Shown piece after piece: positions 1 to 5,843 of a DNA stretch of 5,889 bases (position 1 is its first letter; each line of letters starts with the position of its first letter). A model generated the notes under the pieces. The model saw only the letters and a list, made by a program, of their open reading frames with translations. It had not been told where the DNA came from and made no database searches. The translations under genes and the position numbers were made by a program. The stretch is from Methanocalculus sp. (lineage in GTDB: Archaea; Halobacteriota; Methanomicrobia; Methanomicrobiales; Methanocorpusculaceae): assembly GCF_030651615.1 (NCBI RefSeq), contig NZ_JAUSCG010000016.1, forward strand, positions 1 through 5,889, written 5' to 3'.

Positions 1-969
1 GTCAGTCCGTTTATCCACAAGCCCGAGGAGATTATAGGCATATGCATGCTGCTCATGATAATCGATCAATCCAACATACGGAGGGCTGGTAATAACTCCA
101 TGCACCTCTGGAAAATCGACCTTCCGGCAGTCATCATGGTAGACATTCACAGATGCATCTGTTCTTAGCTCGGCAAAATCAGATACACGCTTAATGGTAT
201 CATTGCTGTATCGTTTCAAAAATTTGAATGCTTCCTCGGTTGGATGACAGATCCGCTTATGTTTATAACAGTGATATGGCTCAGTCACCGGTTTCTTTGG
301 AAAGTCCAGGTCAAAATGCGTCGTTAATCGGGCAGAACGAGCGGAGCGGGAGAGTATGATCTTCATCAGATCCTTATACTGATAATCTCCCGTTTCGATA
401 TAGTATCGATACGTGAGCAGCTCTTCACATGCCTTTGGTGCAAACCATCTATTGAGATACTCGTTATTTTCATCAGAGAGATATGGGCCGTGCGTACACT
501 CAAACCATAACCGACTCTGTGCAGAGTCAACCTGTGTTGCTGACATGACTTTATTCAGGATGTCAAGAACTTCCCGTTTCATCAAGGAGAGATCGTACTC
601 CTGCGTTTTTGCTCGTGCAAGAAGGACATTGAATGCCGATATATCAAACCCGATTGCGTTAATCCCAAGCTCATGTGCCTGCACAAGAGTTGTCCCCGAT
701 CCACAGAATGGATCCAGGACAGTCTCACCTCTTGAAAAATACCTTCTCAAAAAAATCTCAACGAGTTGTGGGATATATTTACCAAGATAGGGATGAAGGC
801 GGTGGACATGCTTTGTACGCTCCCTCTCGGGGAGATCCTTTTCGGTCCAGTTAAGATTTAAACATTCAAGAGGAGTGTCGTGCGTCACCTCATGGGATCT
901 CGTAGGGTTCTGCTCAATCGTATAAACCTTCACCCTTTTTTCTTCATTCGTGAGTATTGTTGACCCCAT
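1..969 (-). CDS. DNA methyltransferase (N4-cytosine/N6-adenine type), C-terminus beyond the left edge
   Basis: The minus strand is open from ATG at 969 to base 1: 323 codons without a stop, so the protein is partial at its C-terminus. Seen: a motif X-like stretch HPYLGKYIPQLVE at residues 59-71, the SAM-binding motif I DPFCGSGTT at 86-94, a motif II-like GFDIS with acidic D109, and the catalytic motif IV SPPY at 295-298. These are hallmarks of amino-methyltransferases that transfer a methyl group from SAM to exocyclic N4 of cytosine or N6 of adenine in DNA; SPPY leans towards N4-cytosine. The order X-I-II, then about 180 residues that may hold target recognition, then IV, is not the usual beta-class order (IV before I). 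A GTG two codons before the ATG is an alternative start. A TATA-like box about 24 bases upstream fits a leaderless mRNA. No restriction enzyme is visible, so orphan versus restriction-modification enzyme cannot be told. Confidence 0.88.
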   Translation of the reverse strand, partial: MGSTILTNEEKRVKVYTIEQNPTRSHEVTHDTPLECLNLNWTEKDLPERERTKHVHRLHPYLGKYIPQLVEIFLRRYFSRGETVLDPFCGSGTTLVQAHELGINAIGFDISAFNVLLARAKTQEYDLSLMKREVLDILNKVMSATQVDSAQSRLWFECTHGPYLSDENNEYLNRWFAPKACEELLTYRYYIETGDYQYKDLMKIILSRSARSARLTTHFDLDFPKKPVTEPYHCYKHKRICHPTEEAFKFLKRYSNDTIKRVSDFAELRTDASVNVYHDDCRKVDFPEVHGVITSPPYVGLIDYHEQHAYAYNLLGLVDKRTD

Positions 970-988
970 GGTAAACACTGTCAATTAT

Positions 989-996
989 CAATATAG
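989..996 (-). promoter_or_regulatory. TATA-like box for the methyltransferase gene
   Basis: Read on the minus strand the octamer is CTATATTG, preceded by an A-rich stretch that could serve as a BRE. Its centre lies about 24 bases upstream of the ATG at 969. Archaeal TATA boxes usually sit about 25-27 bases before the transcription start, so the transcript would begin at or within a few bases of the start codon. No Shine-Dalgarno sequence is seen before this ATG, which agrees with a leaderless mRNA. Inferred from sequence alone. Confidence 0.45.
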
Positions 997-1056
997 GGGT
1001 TTCAACCTTTGAAATACATATTGATCCAGATTATTGAAAGTACCAGCATCAATCAT

Positions 1057-1064
1057 CTATATTG
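1057..1064 (+). promoter_or_regulatory. TATA-like box for the zinc-ribbon gene
   Basis: The plus-strand octamer CTATATTG is identical to the one serving the divergent methyltransferase gene. A start about 26 bases downstream would fall near 1085-1088, leaving a leader of roughly 7-10 bases before the ATG at 1095. The in-frame TTG at 1062 overlaps this box and would therefore probably not be in the transcript, which argues for 1095 as the true start. Inferred from spacing only. Confidence 0.45.
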
Positions 1065-1094
1065 TTTATTACCAAAGATGACAGAAATGCCATT

Positions 1095-1367
1095 ATGGAC
1101 GAGATCCCACAAGGACCATTCTGCCAGAGTTGCGGCATGCCCATGAGCGAGCCTGAACATTTTGGAACAGAAAAAGACGGCTCACAATCCCTTGAGTATT
1201 GCTTGTACTGCTACCAGAACGGGGCATTCATTGATGAGTCAATTACCCTCGAAGAGATGATTGAGTTCTGCTCGCAGAAGATCGATGAGATGGGCATTAT
1301 GTCCTATGCAGAAGCAAAGACGATGTGCGGGCAGTTCCTTCCCGAACTCAAACGATGGAGGAAGTAG
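1095..1367 (+). CDS. Small putative zinc-ribbon protein
   Basis: A 90-residue soluble protein with CQSCGMPM at residues 10-17 and EYCLYCY at 34-40. The two CxxC pairs (C10/C13 and C36/C39) would bind one zinc ion. The block FGTEKDGS between them and the following helical segment TLEEMIEFCSQ match what is known of the 'putative zinc ribbon domain' family (Pfam Zn_ribbon_2 type), widespread in methanogens and anaerobic bacteria. Its biochemical role is not established. Two further cysteines (C59, C78) lie outside the ribbon. The frame can be extended to a TTG at 1062, but that codon sits on the TATA-like box and the added residues are not family-like, so the ATG at 1095 is preferred. No Shine-Dalgarno is seen. 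The antiporter operon starts 67 bases downstream on the same strand. Co-transcription is possible, but a T-rich stretch (1404-1413) lies between them. Confidence 0.8.
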   Translation: MDEIPQGPFCQSCGMPMSEPEHFGTEKDGSQSLEYCLYCYQNGAFIDESITLEEMIEFCSQKIDEMGIMSYAEAKTMCGQFLPELKRWRK

Positions 1368-1434
1368 CAAGAGAACACAAAAGCCAATCTACTCTTACCA
1401 ATACCTTTTTCTTCACCAACAGAGACATCACCAT

Positions 1435-1950
1435 ATGCCCAGAAGAGATCCAATCGGCATCATCCTGACAGCAACAATCCTCTTCCTCTTCTGGATCGTC
1501 CTCTCAGGCCACCTCGATTGGGTGCACCTCAGCATGGGCCTCATCTCCTCATTCATAATCGCATATCTTTTTCCAATCGTTACCGTCGATGGAGAGGTGG
1601 GTGATCTCAGGAGGATAGGAGGGATCGCTCTTGGAATAATCCCCTATTTCATCCGGCTCCAGTATGAGATCATCAGAGCCAATATCGACATCATCCGGAT
1701 CATTCTCCACCCGGATCTTCCAATATCTCCTGCTGTCCGGAAGTTTTCGACGGATCTGTTGGGCAGTACTGCCCTTGCCACCTTCGGAAACTCAATGACA
1801 CTGACACCGGGAACCCTGACAATTGATATCGAAGAGGAAGGGGACTGCTATATCCATTACCTGACCAGACCGGATGAGGGTCAGAAGAAGACGCAGGAGA
1901 TTCGCAATGCCGTACTACGGCTCTTTAAAGGGAGTGAGGCATGGAGATAA
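1435..1950 (+). CDS. mrpE: Mrp-type cation/proton antiporter subunit E (MnhE/MbhA-like)
   Basis: A 171-residue protein of normal length for MrpE. Two hydrophobic helices lie near residues 7-24 and 31-50, followed by a membrane-associated segment (about 61-92) and a cytoplasmic domain. The family signature is NSMTLTPGTLTIDIEEEG at residues 119-136, followed by CYIHYL. MrpE is an accessory subunit of the multisubunit Na+(or K+)/H+ antiporter and corresponds to MbhA in archaeal membrane-bound hydrogenases. The frame is open further upstream into the zinc-ribbon gene, but the extra residues look like shadow coding and family similarity begins at MPRRDPIGII, so ATG 1435 was chosen. Unlike the genes after it, it has no clear Shine-Dalgarno (only AGAGA about 10 bases upstream). 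It is the first gene of the operon; its last 10 bases overlap mrpF. Confidence 0.92.
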   Translation: MPRRDPIGIILTATILFLFWIVLSGHLDWVHLSMGLISSFIIAYLFPIVTVDGEVGDLRRIGGIALGIIPYFIRLQYEIIRANIDIIRIILHPDLPISPAVRKFSTDLLGSTALATFGNSMTLTPGTLTIDIEEEGDCYIHYLTRPDEGQKKTQEIRNAVLRLFKGSEAWR

Positions 1951-2207
1951 TCCTGACTATTACGTCTGTCATGCTTGGCATTGCCGCTTTCCTCTGCCTG
2001 TACCGTGTGGCACGGGGGCCAACACTGCCGGATCGGATCATGGCAATAAACATCATAGGAACAACAACAGCGGTTATGCTCGTCATCATCTCAGTCCAGG
2101 TCGGTCAGCCTTTTGTCATTGATATCGCTCTGACCTATGCGATGCTTGGATTTCTTGTGACTATCGTTGCATCCCGTTACCTGACAACAGGGAGGATCTT
2201 TCCATGA
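1941..2207 (+). CDS. mrpF: Mrp-type antiporter subunit F (MnhF/MbhB-like)
   Basis: An 88-residue membrane protein with three predicted helices (about 3-22, 35-53 and 59-77). The family signature is RGPTLPDRIMAINIIG at residues 25-40, with D31 in the conserved DR pair, and IDIALTYAMLGFL at 60-72 includes D61. MrpF is a small integral subunit that packs beside MrpE and MrpG in the antiporter complex and equals MbhB in Mbh hydrogenase. The start is well supported: GGAG at 1931-1934 sits 6 bases before the ATG. The gene overlaps the end of mrpE by 10 bases and shares an ATGA with mrpG, so translation is probably coupled. No lesion was seen. Confidence 0.93.
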   Translation: MEIILTITSVMLGIAAFLCLYRVARGPTLPDRIMAINIIGTTTAVMLVIISVQVGQPFVIDIALTYAMLGFLVTIVASRYLTTGRIFP

Positions 2208-2547
2208 CCGCTATCCTGACCTTCATCTCCGCCGTGCTACTTCTGGCAGGCAGCTTTTTTTTTTAGTCGGCTCAATTGGAATCATCAGGTTTCCGGACTT
2301 CTTCTGCCGACTCCATGCTGCAACAAAATGCGATACCCTCGGCCAGACCTGTATCCTTCTTGGCATAGCACTCTTTGAAGGGTTCTCACTCATCTCAGTA
2401 AAAGTCCTTGCAATCAGTATCTTTCTCTTCATATCAAGCCCGACAGCCGCACAAACACTCACAAAAGGGGCGTACTGCTCAGGAGTCAGACCCGAAAACC
2501 TCACAGAAGAGGACGCGTATGCCATACAGCTGGAGGATACCAGATGA
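2204..2547 (+). pseudogene. mrpG: Mrp-type antiporter subunit G (MnhG/MbhC-like), frameshifted at a T10 run
   Basis: The ATG at 2204 overlaps the mrpF stop (ATGA), with GGAGGA at 2191-2196 seven bases upstream. As written, reading ends at TAG 2264-2266 after 20 codons, because the ten T at 2255-2264 put the stop in frame. If one base is re-read (11 T) the frame runs to TGA 2545-2547 and gives a 114-residue MrpG with GSFFFLVGSIGIIRFPDFF, then CRLHAATKCDTLGQ (residues 35-48) and SPTAAQTLTKGAYCSG (79-94), all family signatures. Removing two T would also restore it, one residue shorter. MrpG is a small three-helix subunit of the antiporter, equal to MbhC. The intact remainder and the preserved ATGA overlap with the next gene argue for a sequencing error, recent mutation, phase variation or recoding rather than long decay. 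The gene's identity is sure; its state is not. Confidence 0.88.
2255..2264 (+). repeat. T10 homopolymer, site of the mrpG frame change
   Basis: Ten consecutive T follow AGC in mrpG, read AGC TTT TTT TTT TAG in the starting frame. A -1 slip gives TTT TTT TTT TTA GTC and re-enters the conserved MrpG frame. It is the longest homopolymer noticed in the window. Such runs are known sites of sequencing error, replication slippage and polymerase slippage. Confidence 0.9.
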
Positions 2548-3092
2548 TCTGGATACTAAACGGCGCCCTTCTCCTAACTCTGATCGTCCTTGCACTATGG
2601 GCACTGAAAAGCAGAGATCTTCTTGTATCTGCGATGATCCTCTCCTTATACTCGTTTCTGATGGCTATCATTTATGCGCAGCTGAATTCACCAGATATCG
2701 CCCTCACCGAGGCGGCAGTGGGTGCAGGGATAACAACTGTCCTCTTCATCCTCGCCATCCAGAAGACCCGCAGGACCGAAGAGGAGACAGACGACGACCA
2801 GCTTCAGATCGGCCCTCTCTGCGTTGTTCTCACGATTGGAGCAGTACTTGCTCTTGCTGTTGCAGGAATGCCGGCATTTGGAAGCCCTGACTCACCAGGG
2901 GCTACCGTGACAGGAAACCTGTACCTTGAGGAAGGGCAGGCAACAACCGGTGTTGCAAATATCGTCACCGCAATCATCGCATATTACCGTTCCTTCGATA
3001 CACTTGGAGAGATTACAGTGATCTTTGCTGTTGGAATTGCGATCATCGGGCTCTATCTCAAAAAACAGGAGGGATTTGATGACGATGAATGA
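2544..3092 (+). CDS. Fused MbhD/MbhE-like subunit (MrpA C-terminal-like, DUF4040 plus MbhE domains)
   Basis: A 182-residue membrane protein. Residues about 1-75 form a DUF4040/MbhD-like unit with NSPDIALTEAAVGAG at 48-62 (conserved D51 and E56). After an acidic linker (EEETDDD, 79-85), residues about 88-175 form an MbhE-like unit with NIVTAIIAYYRSFDTLGE at 139-156. In bacterial Mrp both units are the C-terminal end of the large MrpA protein. In Pyrococcus Mbh they are two separate genes, mbhD and mbhE. Here they are one free-standing protein without the MrpA antiporter domain. In known structures this region lies between the antiporter-like subunit and the small subunits and is proposed to take part in ion movement. 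The start has GGAGGA at 2532-2537 with 6-base spacing and overlaps the mrpG stop by ATGA. The 3' end overlaps mrpB by 14 bases. Confidence 0.88.
   Translation: MIWILNGALLLTLIVLALWALKSRDLLVSAMILSLYSFLMAIIYAQLNSPDIALTEAAVGAGITTVLFILAIQKTRRTEEETDDDQLQIGPLCVVLTIGAVLALAVAGMPAFGSPDSPGATVTGNLYLEEGQATTGVANIVTAIIAYYRSFDTLGEITVIFAVGIAIIGLYLKKQEGFDDDE
3068..3073 (+). promoter_or_regulatory. Shine-Dalgarno deciding the mrpB start
   Basis: GGAGGG lies 5 bases before ATG 3079 and 11 bases before a second in-frame ATG at 3085. The closer spacing favours 3079 (protein start MTMNDD). The choice changes the protein by two residues only. Confidence 0.65.
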
Positions 3093-3507
3093 CGATCTCA
3101 TCGTTCGGACTGTCACCCGCCGGATGATCCCATTTCTCCTCCTCTTTGGAGCTTATATTCTTCTGCATGGTCATATCGGAGCGGGGGGAGGTTTTCAGGC
3201 AGGTATTATCATCACAAGTGCTATCATCCTCGCTGCAATCGGCGGAGATCTGAAGGAGATACGATCAGCACTCTCATGCCGGACACTCTTTGCAATAGGG
3301 GCGGTGGGAAGTGTCGGCATCACTCTGGTTGGAATACTCGGAATTCTTGCAGGAGGCTGGTTCTTCCAGTATGGTTCACTTCCGCTTCCCTATTCGCAGG
3401 AGATCATCCATTTGATCGCTATCACCTGTGTCGAGATCGGCATCGGTGTTGCTGTCTTTGGCATGATGTTTCTGATCTTTATTGCCATCGCGGGAGGGGA
3501 GGAATGA
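3079..3507 (+). CDS. mrpB: Mrp-type antiporter subunit B (MnhB/MbhF-like)
   Basis: A 142-residue protein with about four membrane helices (near 15-30, 40-55, 70-92 and 110-138). The MnhB family signature is clear: TVTRRMIPFLLLFGAYILLHGHIGAGGGFQAGI spans residues 11-43, with the glycine-rich HGHIGAGGGFQAG core at 30-42. MrpB is an integral subunit of the antiporter, equal to MbhF, placed next to the MbhD/E-like protein and MrpC. The frame is open upstream to 3025, but those residues are antisense-like filler inside the previous gene, and GGAGGG at 3068-3073 fixes the start near 3079. It overlaps the preceding gene by 14 bases and shares ATGA with mrpC. No missing family residue was noticed. 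Confidence 0.93.
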   Translation: MTMNDDLIVRTVTRRMIPFLLLFGAYILLHGHIGAGGGFQAGIIITSAIILAAIGGDLKEIRSALSCRTLFAIGAVGSVGITLVGILGILAGGWFFQYGSLPLPYSQEIIHLIAITCVEIGIGVAVFGMMFLIFIAIAGGEE

Positions 3508-3887
3508 ACATCATCGATCCCGGATTTATCCTTGGTCATTACAACTACTGGGTTGCAATCATCCTCATTATGATCGGCCTCTATACGATGATCGCAAAGA
3601 GAAATCTCATTAAGAAGTTCATCGGTTTAAATATCATTGAGACGGCGATCTTCCTCTTCTACATATCCCTTGGGGATGTAACCGGAGGTATTGCACCAAT
3701 ATTTGCAGAGGGATCTACTAACCCCCCCGATGCTGTGATACTGTATGCAAACCCCCTCCCCTCTGCGATGATGCTGACTGCAATCGTTGTCACCCTCTGC
3801 ATGACTGCCCTTGCATTGAGTTTTGCAGTCCTGATTTACCGGCGGTATAAGACGCTGGATGCCCGGAGGCTGATGGAGCTGTTATGA
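3504..3887 (+). CDS. mrpC: Mrp-type antiporter subunit C (MnhC/MbhG-like, NuoK homologue)
   Basis: A 127-residue three-helix protein of the NuoK/MrpC family. Helices are near residues 14-31, 38-56 and 86-112. The helix-2 acidic residue is E46 in LNIIETAIF, and the helix-3 signature is NPLPSAMMLTAIVVTLCMTA at 83-102. Many relatives have LPQALVLTAIVI here, so SAM replaces QAL at 87-89. NuoK-like subunits carry part of the proton pathway next to the antiporter-like subunits. The start is the ATG of an ATGA overlap with mrpB, preceded by a purine-rich GGGAGGGGAGGA at 3492-3503. The open frame extends upstream to 3276, but only as an out-of-frame shadow of mrpB. The gene ends in another ATGA shared with the MrpD-like gene. 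Confidence 0.93.
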   Translation: MNIIDPGFILGHYNYWVAIILIMIGLYTMIAKRNLIKKFIGLNIIETAIFLFYISLGDVTGGIAPIFAEGSTNPPDAVILYANPLPSAMMLTAIVVTLCMTALALSFAVLIYRRYKTLDARRLMELL

Positions 3888-5368
3888 ACGACATCCTCTC
3901 ACACCTGCCCATCCTCATCGTGATGATACCCATAAGTACCGCGTTCATCAGTCCGCTTGCAGGGTACCTGTTTTTGGGATGGATCAGAAGGATCGCACTT
4001 CTCGGGCTCTTCATAAACCTCATCTGCTCTCTTCTGCTTGTTCTTCACATAACCACATCAGGCCCTTTTACCTACCATCTCGCAGGAGTGGCTCCGCCAC
4101 TTGGAATTGCTTTTTATGCAGATTACCTCGGAGCCTGCATCTCCGTTCTGATCTCCGGTATCGCTTTTATTTCGATCTGGTATTCTTCAGATAGTATTGG
4201 GGAACTTGGAGAGAGGAAGAGCCTCTTCTTCTATGTCTTACTCCTGCTCTCTGTCGGAGCGATGCAGGGTACCATCATCACTGCCGACCTCTTCACCCTC
4301 TTCATCCTCTTTGAGATTCTGGCTATTGTGATGTATGGGCTTGTCGCAATCAGGGGAGATGGGAGAGGGCTTCTTGCCGGGTACAAGTACCTCCTCATCG
4401 GATCTGCGGGTTCAGCGATGATCTTAATCGGGATCGGTTTTCTGTATATCACCACAGGCACTCTGAATATGCATATGATGGCAGACCTTCTGGTGCCGGT
4501 CTCCGACTCATATACCGTGCTTGCGGGCCTTGCACTATTAATCGCCGGTATCAGCACAAAGATCGGCCTTTTTCCACTCCACATATGGATGCCGGACGCG
4601 TATGCGTATGCCCCATCAATTGCCCCGGTATTTTCGACACTTGCACTGAAGGCGGGTCTTGTTGCCCTGATTCGCGTGATATTCATTATCTTTGGTCCAT
4701 CCCTGGCAGTGCAGACGATACCGCTGTATTCGATGCTTGCGATCCTTGGTGCAGTCGCTATTATCTTCTGTTCGGTCATTGCAATCCGGCAGGTCGATAT
4801 CAGAAAGATGTTTGCATACTCTACCGGAGCAAATATTGGCTGTGTGGTCCTTGGTATCGGCATCGCGACAGAGGCCGGTCTTGAAGGGGCGATACTCCTG
4901 ATGATCACTCATGCAACAGCAAAAGCGGGTCTCTTCCTCTGTGCCGATACGATATTGATCCAGGCAGGTATTCGGTATATCCATGAATTCAGGGGGGTTG
5001 GTATGGCAATGCCATACACTATGGCGGCTTTTGCAATGGCAGCACTTTCGATGGTCGGAATACCCTTAAGTGGAGGGTTCGTAAGCAAAATCATCATCTC
5101 AAGTGCCGCTATCGCCTCGGATCTTCTGCTGTATGCGATCATCATTCTCTTCTGGACACTCCTTACAGCAGTGTATTTCTTCAGGATACTCAATAGTGCA
5201 TATTTTGAGGAGGCAGACAGGGTGCGAACGATCCGGGAAGCTCCGATAAACGTGCTCATTCCGATCTATCTCCTCTGCACAGCCGCAATACTCCTGGGCA
5301 TCTTCGTTGAGGTGCCAATGGGGATCATCCGGCCGGCTGCTGAACTCCTTCTTGGAGGTGGGGGATAA
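3884..5368 (+). CDS. mrpD: Proton-conducting antiporter-like subunit (MrpD/MbhH-like, complex I NuoN/M/L family)
   Basis: A full-length 494-residue polytopic protein (about 14 helices) of the proton-conducting transporter family. Conserved charged residues that form the ion path in this family are visible: E144 in TLFILFEILAIV (helix 5), K226 in STKIGLFPLHIWMPDAY (helix 7), K256 in ALKAGLVALIR (helix 8), H343 and K347 in ITHATAKAGLF, and K402 in GGFVSKI. Family knowledge assigns such subunits H+ movement coupled to cation exchange, in the cell membrane. GGAG at 3875-3878 lies 5 bases before the ATG, which overlaps the mrpC stop by ATGA. The following gene starts one base after the stop. No truncation, frameshift or missing key residue was noticed. 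By order it equals MbhH. It could be named MrpD or an MrpA N-terminal-like protein; MrpD fits the position after mrpC better. Confidence 0.93.
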   Translation: MNDILSHLPILIVMIPISTAFISPLAGYLFLGWIRRIALLGLFINLICSLLLVLHITTSGPFTYHLAGVAPPLGIAFYADYLGACISVLISGIAFISIWYSSDSIGELGERKSLFFYVLLLLSVGAMQGTIITADLFTLFILFEILAIVMYGLVAIRGDGRGLLAGYKYLLIGSAGSAMILIGIGFLYITTGTLNMHMMADLLVPVSDSYTVLAGLALLIAGISTKIGLFPLHIWMPDAYAYAPSIAPVFSTLALKAGLVALIRVIFIIFGPSLAVQTIPLYSMLAILGAVAIIFCSVIAIRQVDIRKMFAYSTGANIGCVVLGIGIATEAGLEGAILLMITHATAKAGLFLCADTILIQAGIRYIHEFRGVGMAMPYTMAAFAMAALSMVGIPLSGGFVSKIIISSAAIASDLLLYAIIILFWTLLTAVYFFRILNSAYFEEADRVRTIREAPINVLIPIYLLCTAAILLGIFVEVPMGIIRPAAELLLGGGG

Positions 5369-5369
5369 G

Positions 5370-5843
5370 ATGGAGATCATCTCTTCAGCTGCACCTGCTG
5401 TGACAATCTGTATGTCGCTTGGAGCAGCAATCACCATCGCACTCTTTGGCGGGAAGATTCGGTATGTGAATGAAGGAGTGACCATTGCCGCATCACTCAT
5501 CAAGTTCGGTCTGATCACTCTGATGTTTCTGTCCATCTCCGCCGGATCGATATATCTCTTCAGCCCGGTCACTCTTCTGCCGGGGGTACCCTTCTCATTA
5601 CGGGTTGATCTCTTTGGAATATATTTTGCTTTCCTCTCATCTCTCCTCTGGATCGTCACCTCGATCTATTCAATAGGGTATCTGCGGGCACTGGATGAGC
5701 ATGCCCAGACGAGGTATTACCTCTGTTTTGCAGTATGTGTTGCTTCAACTGTAGGGATTGCATTCTCAGGAAACCTCCTCACGTTCTTCATCTTCTATGA
5801 AATCCTGACACTAGTGTCACGTCAAACTTCAAAAGTCGGGTAA
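5370..5843 (+). pseudogene. Second antiporter-like subunit (MrpD/NuoL family), truncated by an insertion
   Basis: The start is strong: GGAGGTG at 5354-5360, inside the end of the preceding gene, lies 9 bases before ATG 5370. Residues 1-148 look like the N-terminal part of another proton-conducting subunit: several helices, then VDLFGIYFAFLSSLLWIVTSIYSIGYL (80-105, quoted as a span with key residues D80 and Y100) and GNLLTFFIFYEILTL (134-148), with the conserved helix-5 glutamate at E144. Relatives of this family run to roughly 480-500 residues. Here likeness ends at codon 148 (CTA, 5811-5813), and nine unrelated residues (VSRQTSKVG) lead to TAA at 5841-5843. The following DNA reads as a transposase end on the other strand. 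The lost part would hold the helix 7, 8 and 12 lysines, so this protein cannot conduct ions in the known way. The distal part, if retained, would lie beyond the window. Confidence 0.85.
5806..5819. repeat. 14-base perfect palindrome at the gene/insertion junction
   Basis: TGACACTAGTGTCA is its own reverse complement, centred between 5812 and 5813. The left half belongs to the antiporter-like gene (the Leu-Thr-Leu codons) and the right half lies at the start of the foreign sequence. It may be chance, a preferred palindromic target around TA, or part of the element's end. Confidence 0.85.

Noticed and set aside
413..790. Plus-strand open frame of 125 codons
   Set aside because: It lies wholly inside the minus-strand methyltransferase, has no family features and is a shadow of that gene.
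1062..1094. TTG at 1062 as start of the zinc-ribbon protein
   Set aside because: The codon overlaps the TATA-like box, and the 11 added residues lie before the family-like part; ATG 1095 fits better.
1404..1413. T-rich stretch as a terminator of the zinc-ribbon gene
   Set aside because: Archaeal terminators can be simple T runs, but this one is five T, a C and two T with no stem, which is too weak to list as a feature.
3722..3728. C7 run in mrpC as a second slippage site
   Set aside because: The reading frame is intact through it (Asn-Pro-Pro-Asp) and no alternative frame product looks meaningful.
4231..4908. Minus-strand open frame of 225 codons opposite the MrpD-like gene
   Set aside because: The plus strand encodes a clear conserved membrane protein. 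The antisense frame is rich in Ile/Pro/Arg/Ser as expected from reverse reading of hydrophobic codons, with no start signal or motif.
5099..5659. Minus-strand open frame of 186 codons across the end of mrpD and the start of the next gene
   Set aside because: It spans two convincing plus-strand genes and shows no recognisable domain, so it is an antisense shadow.
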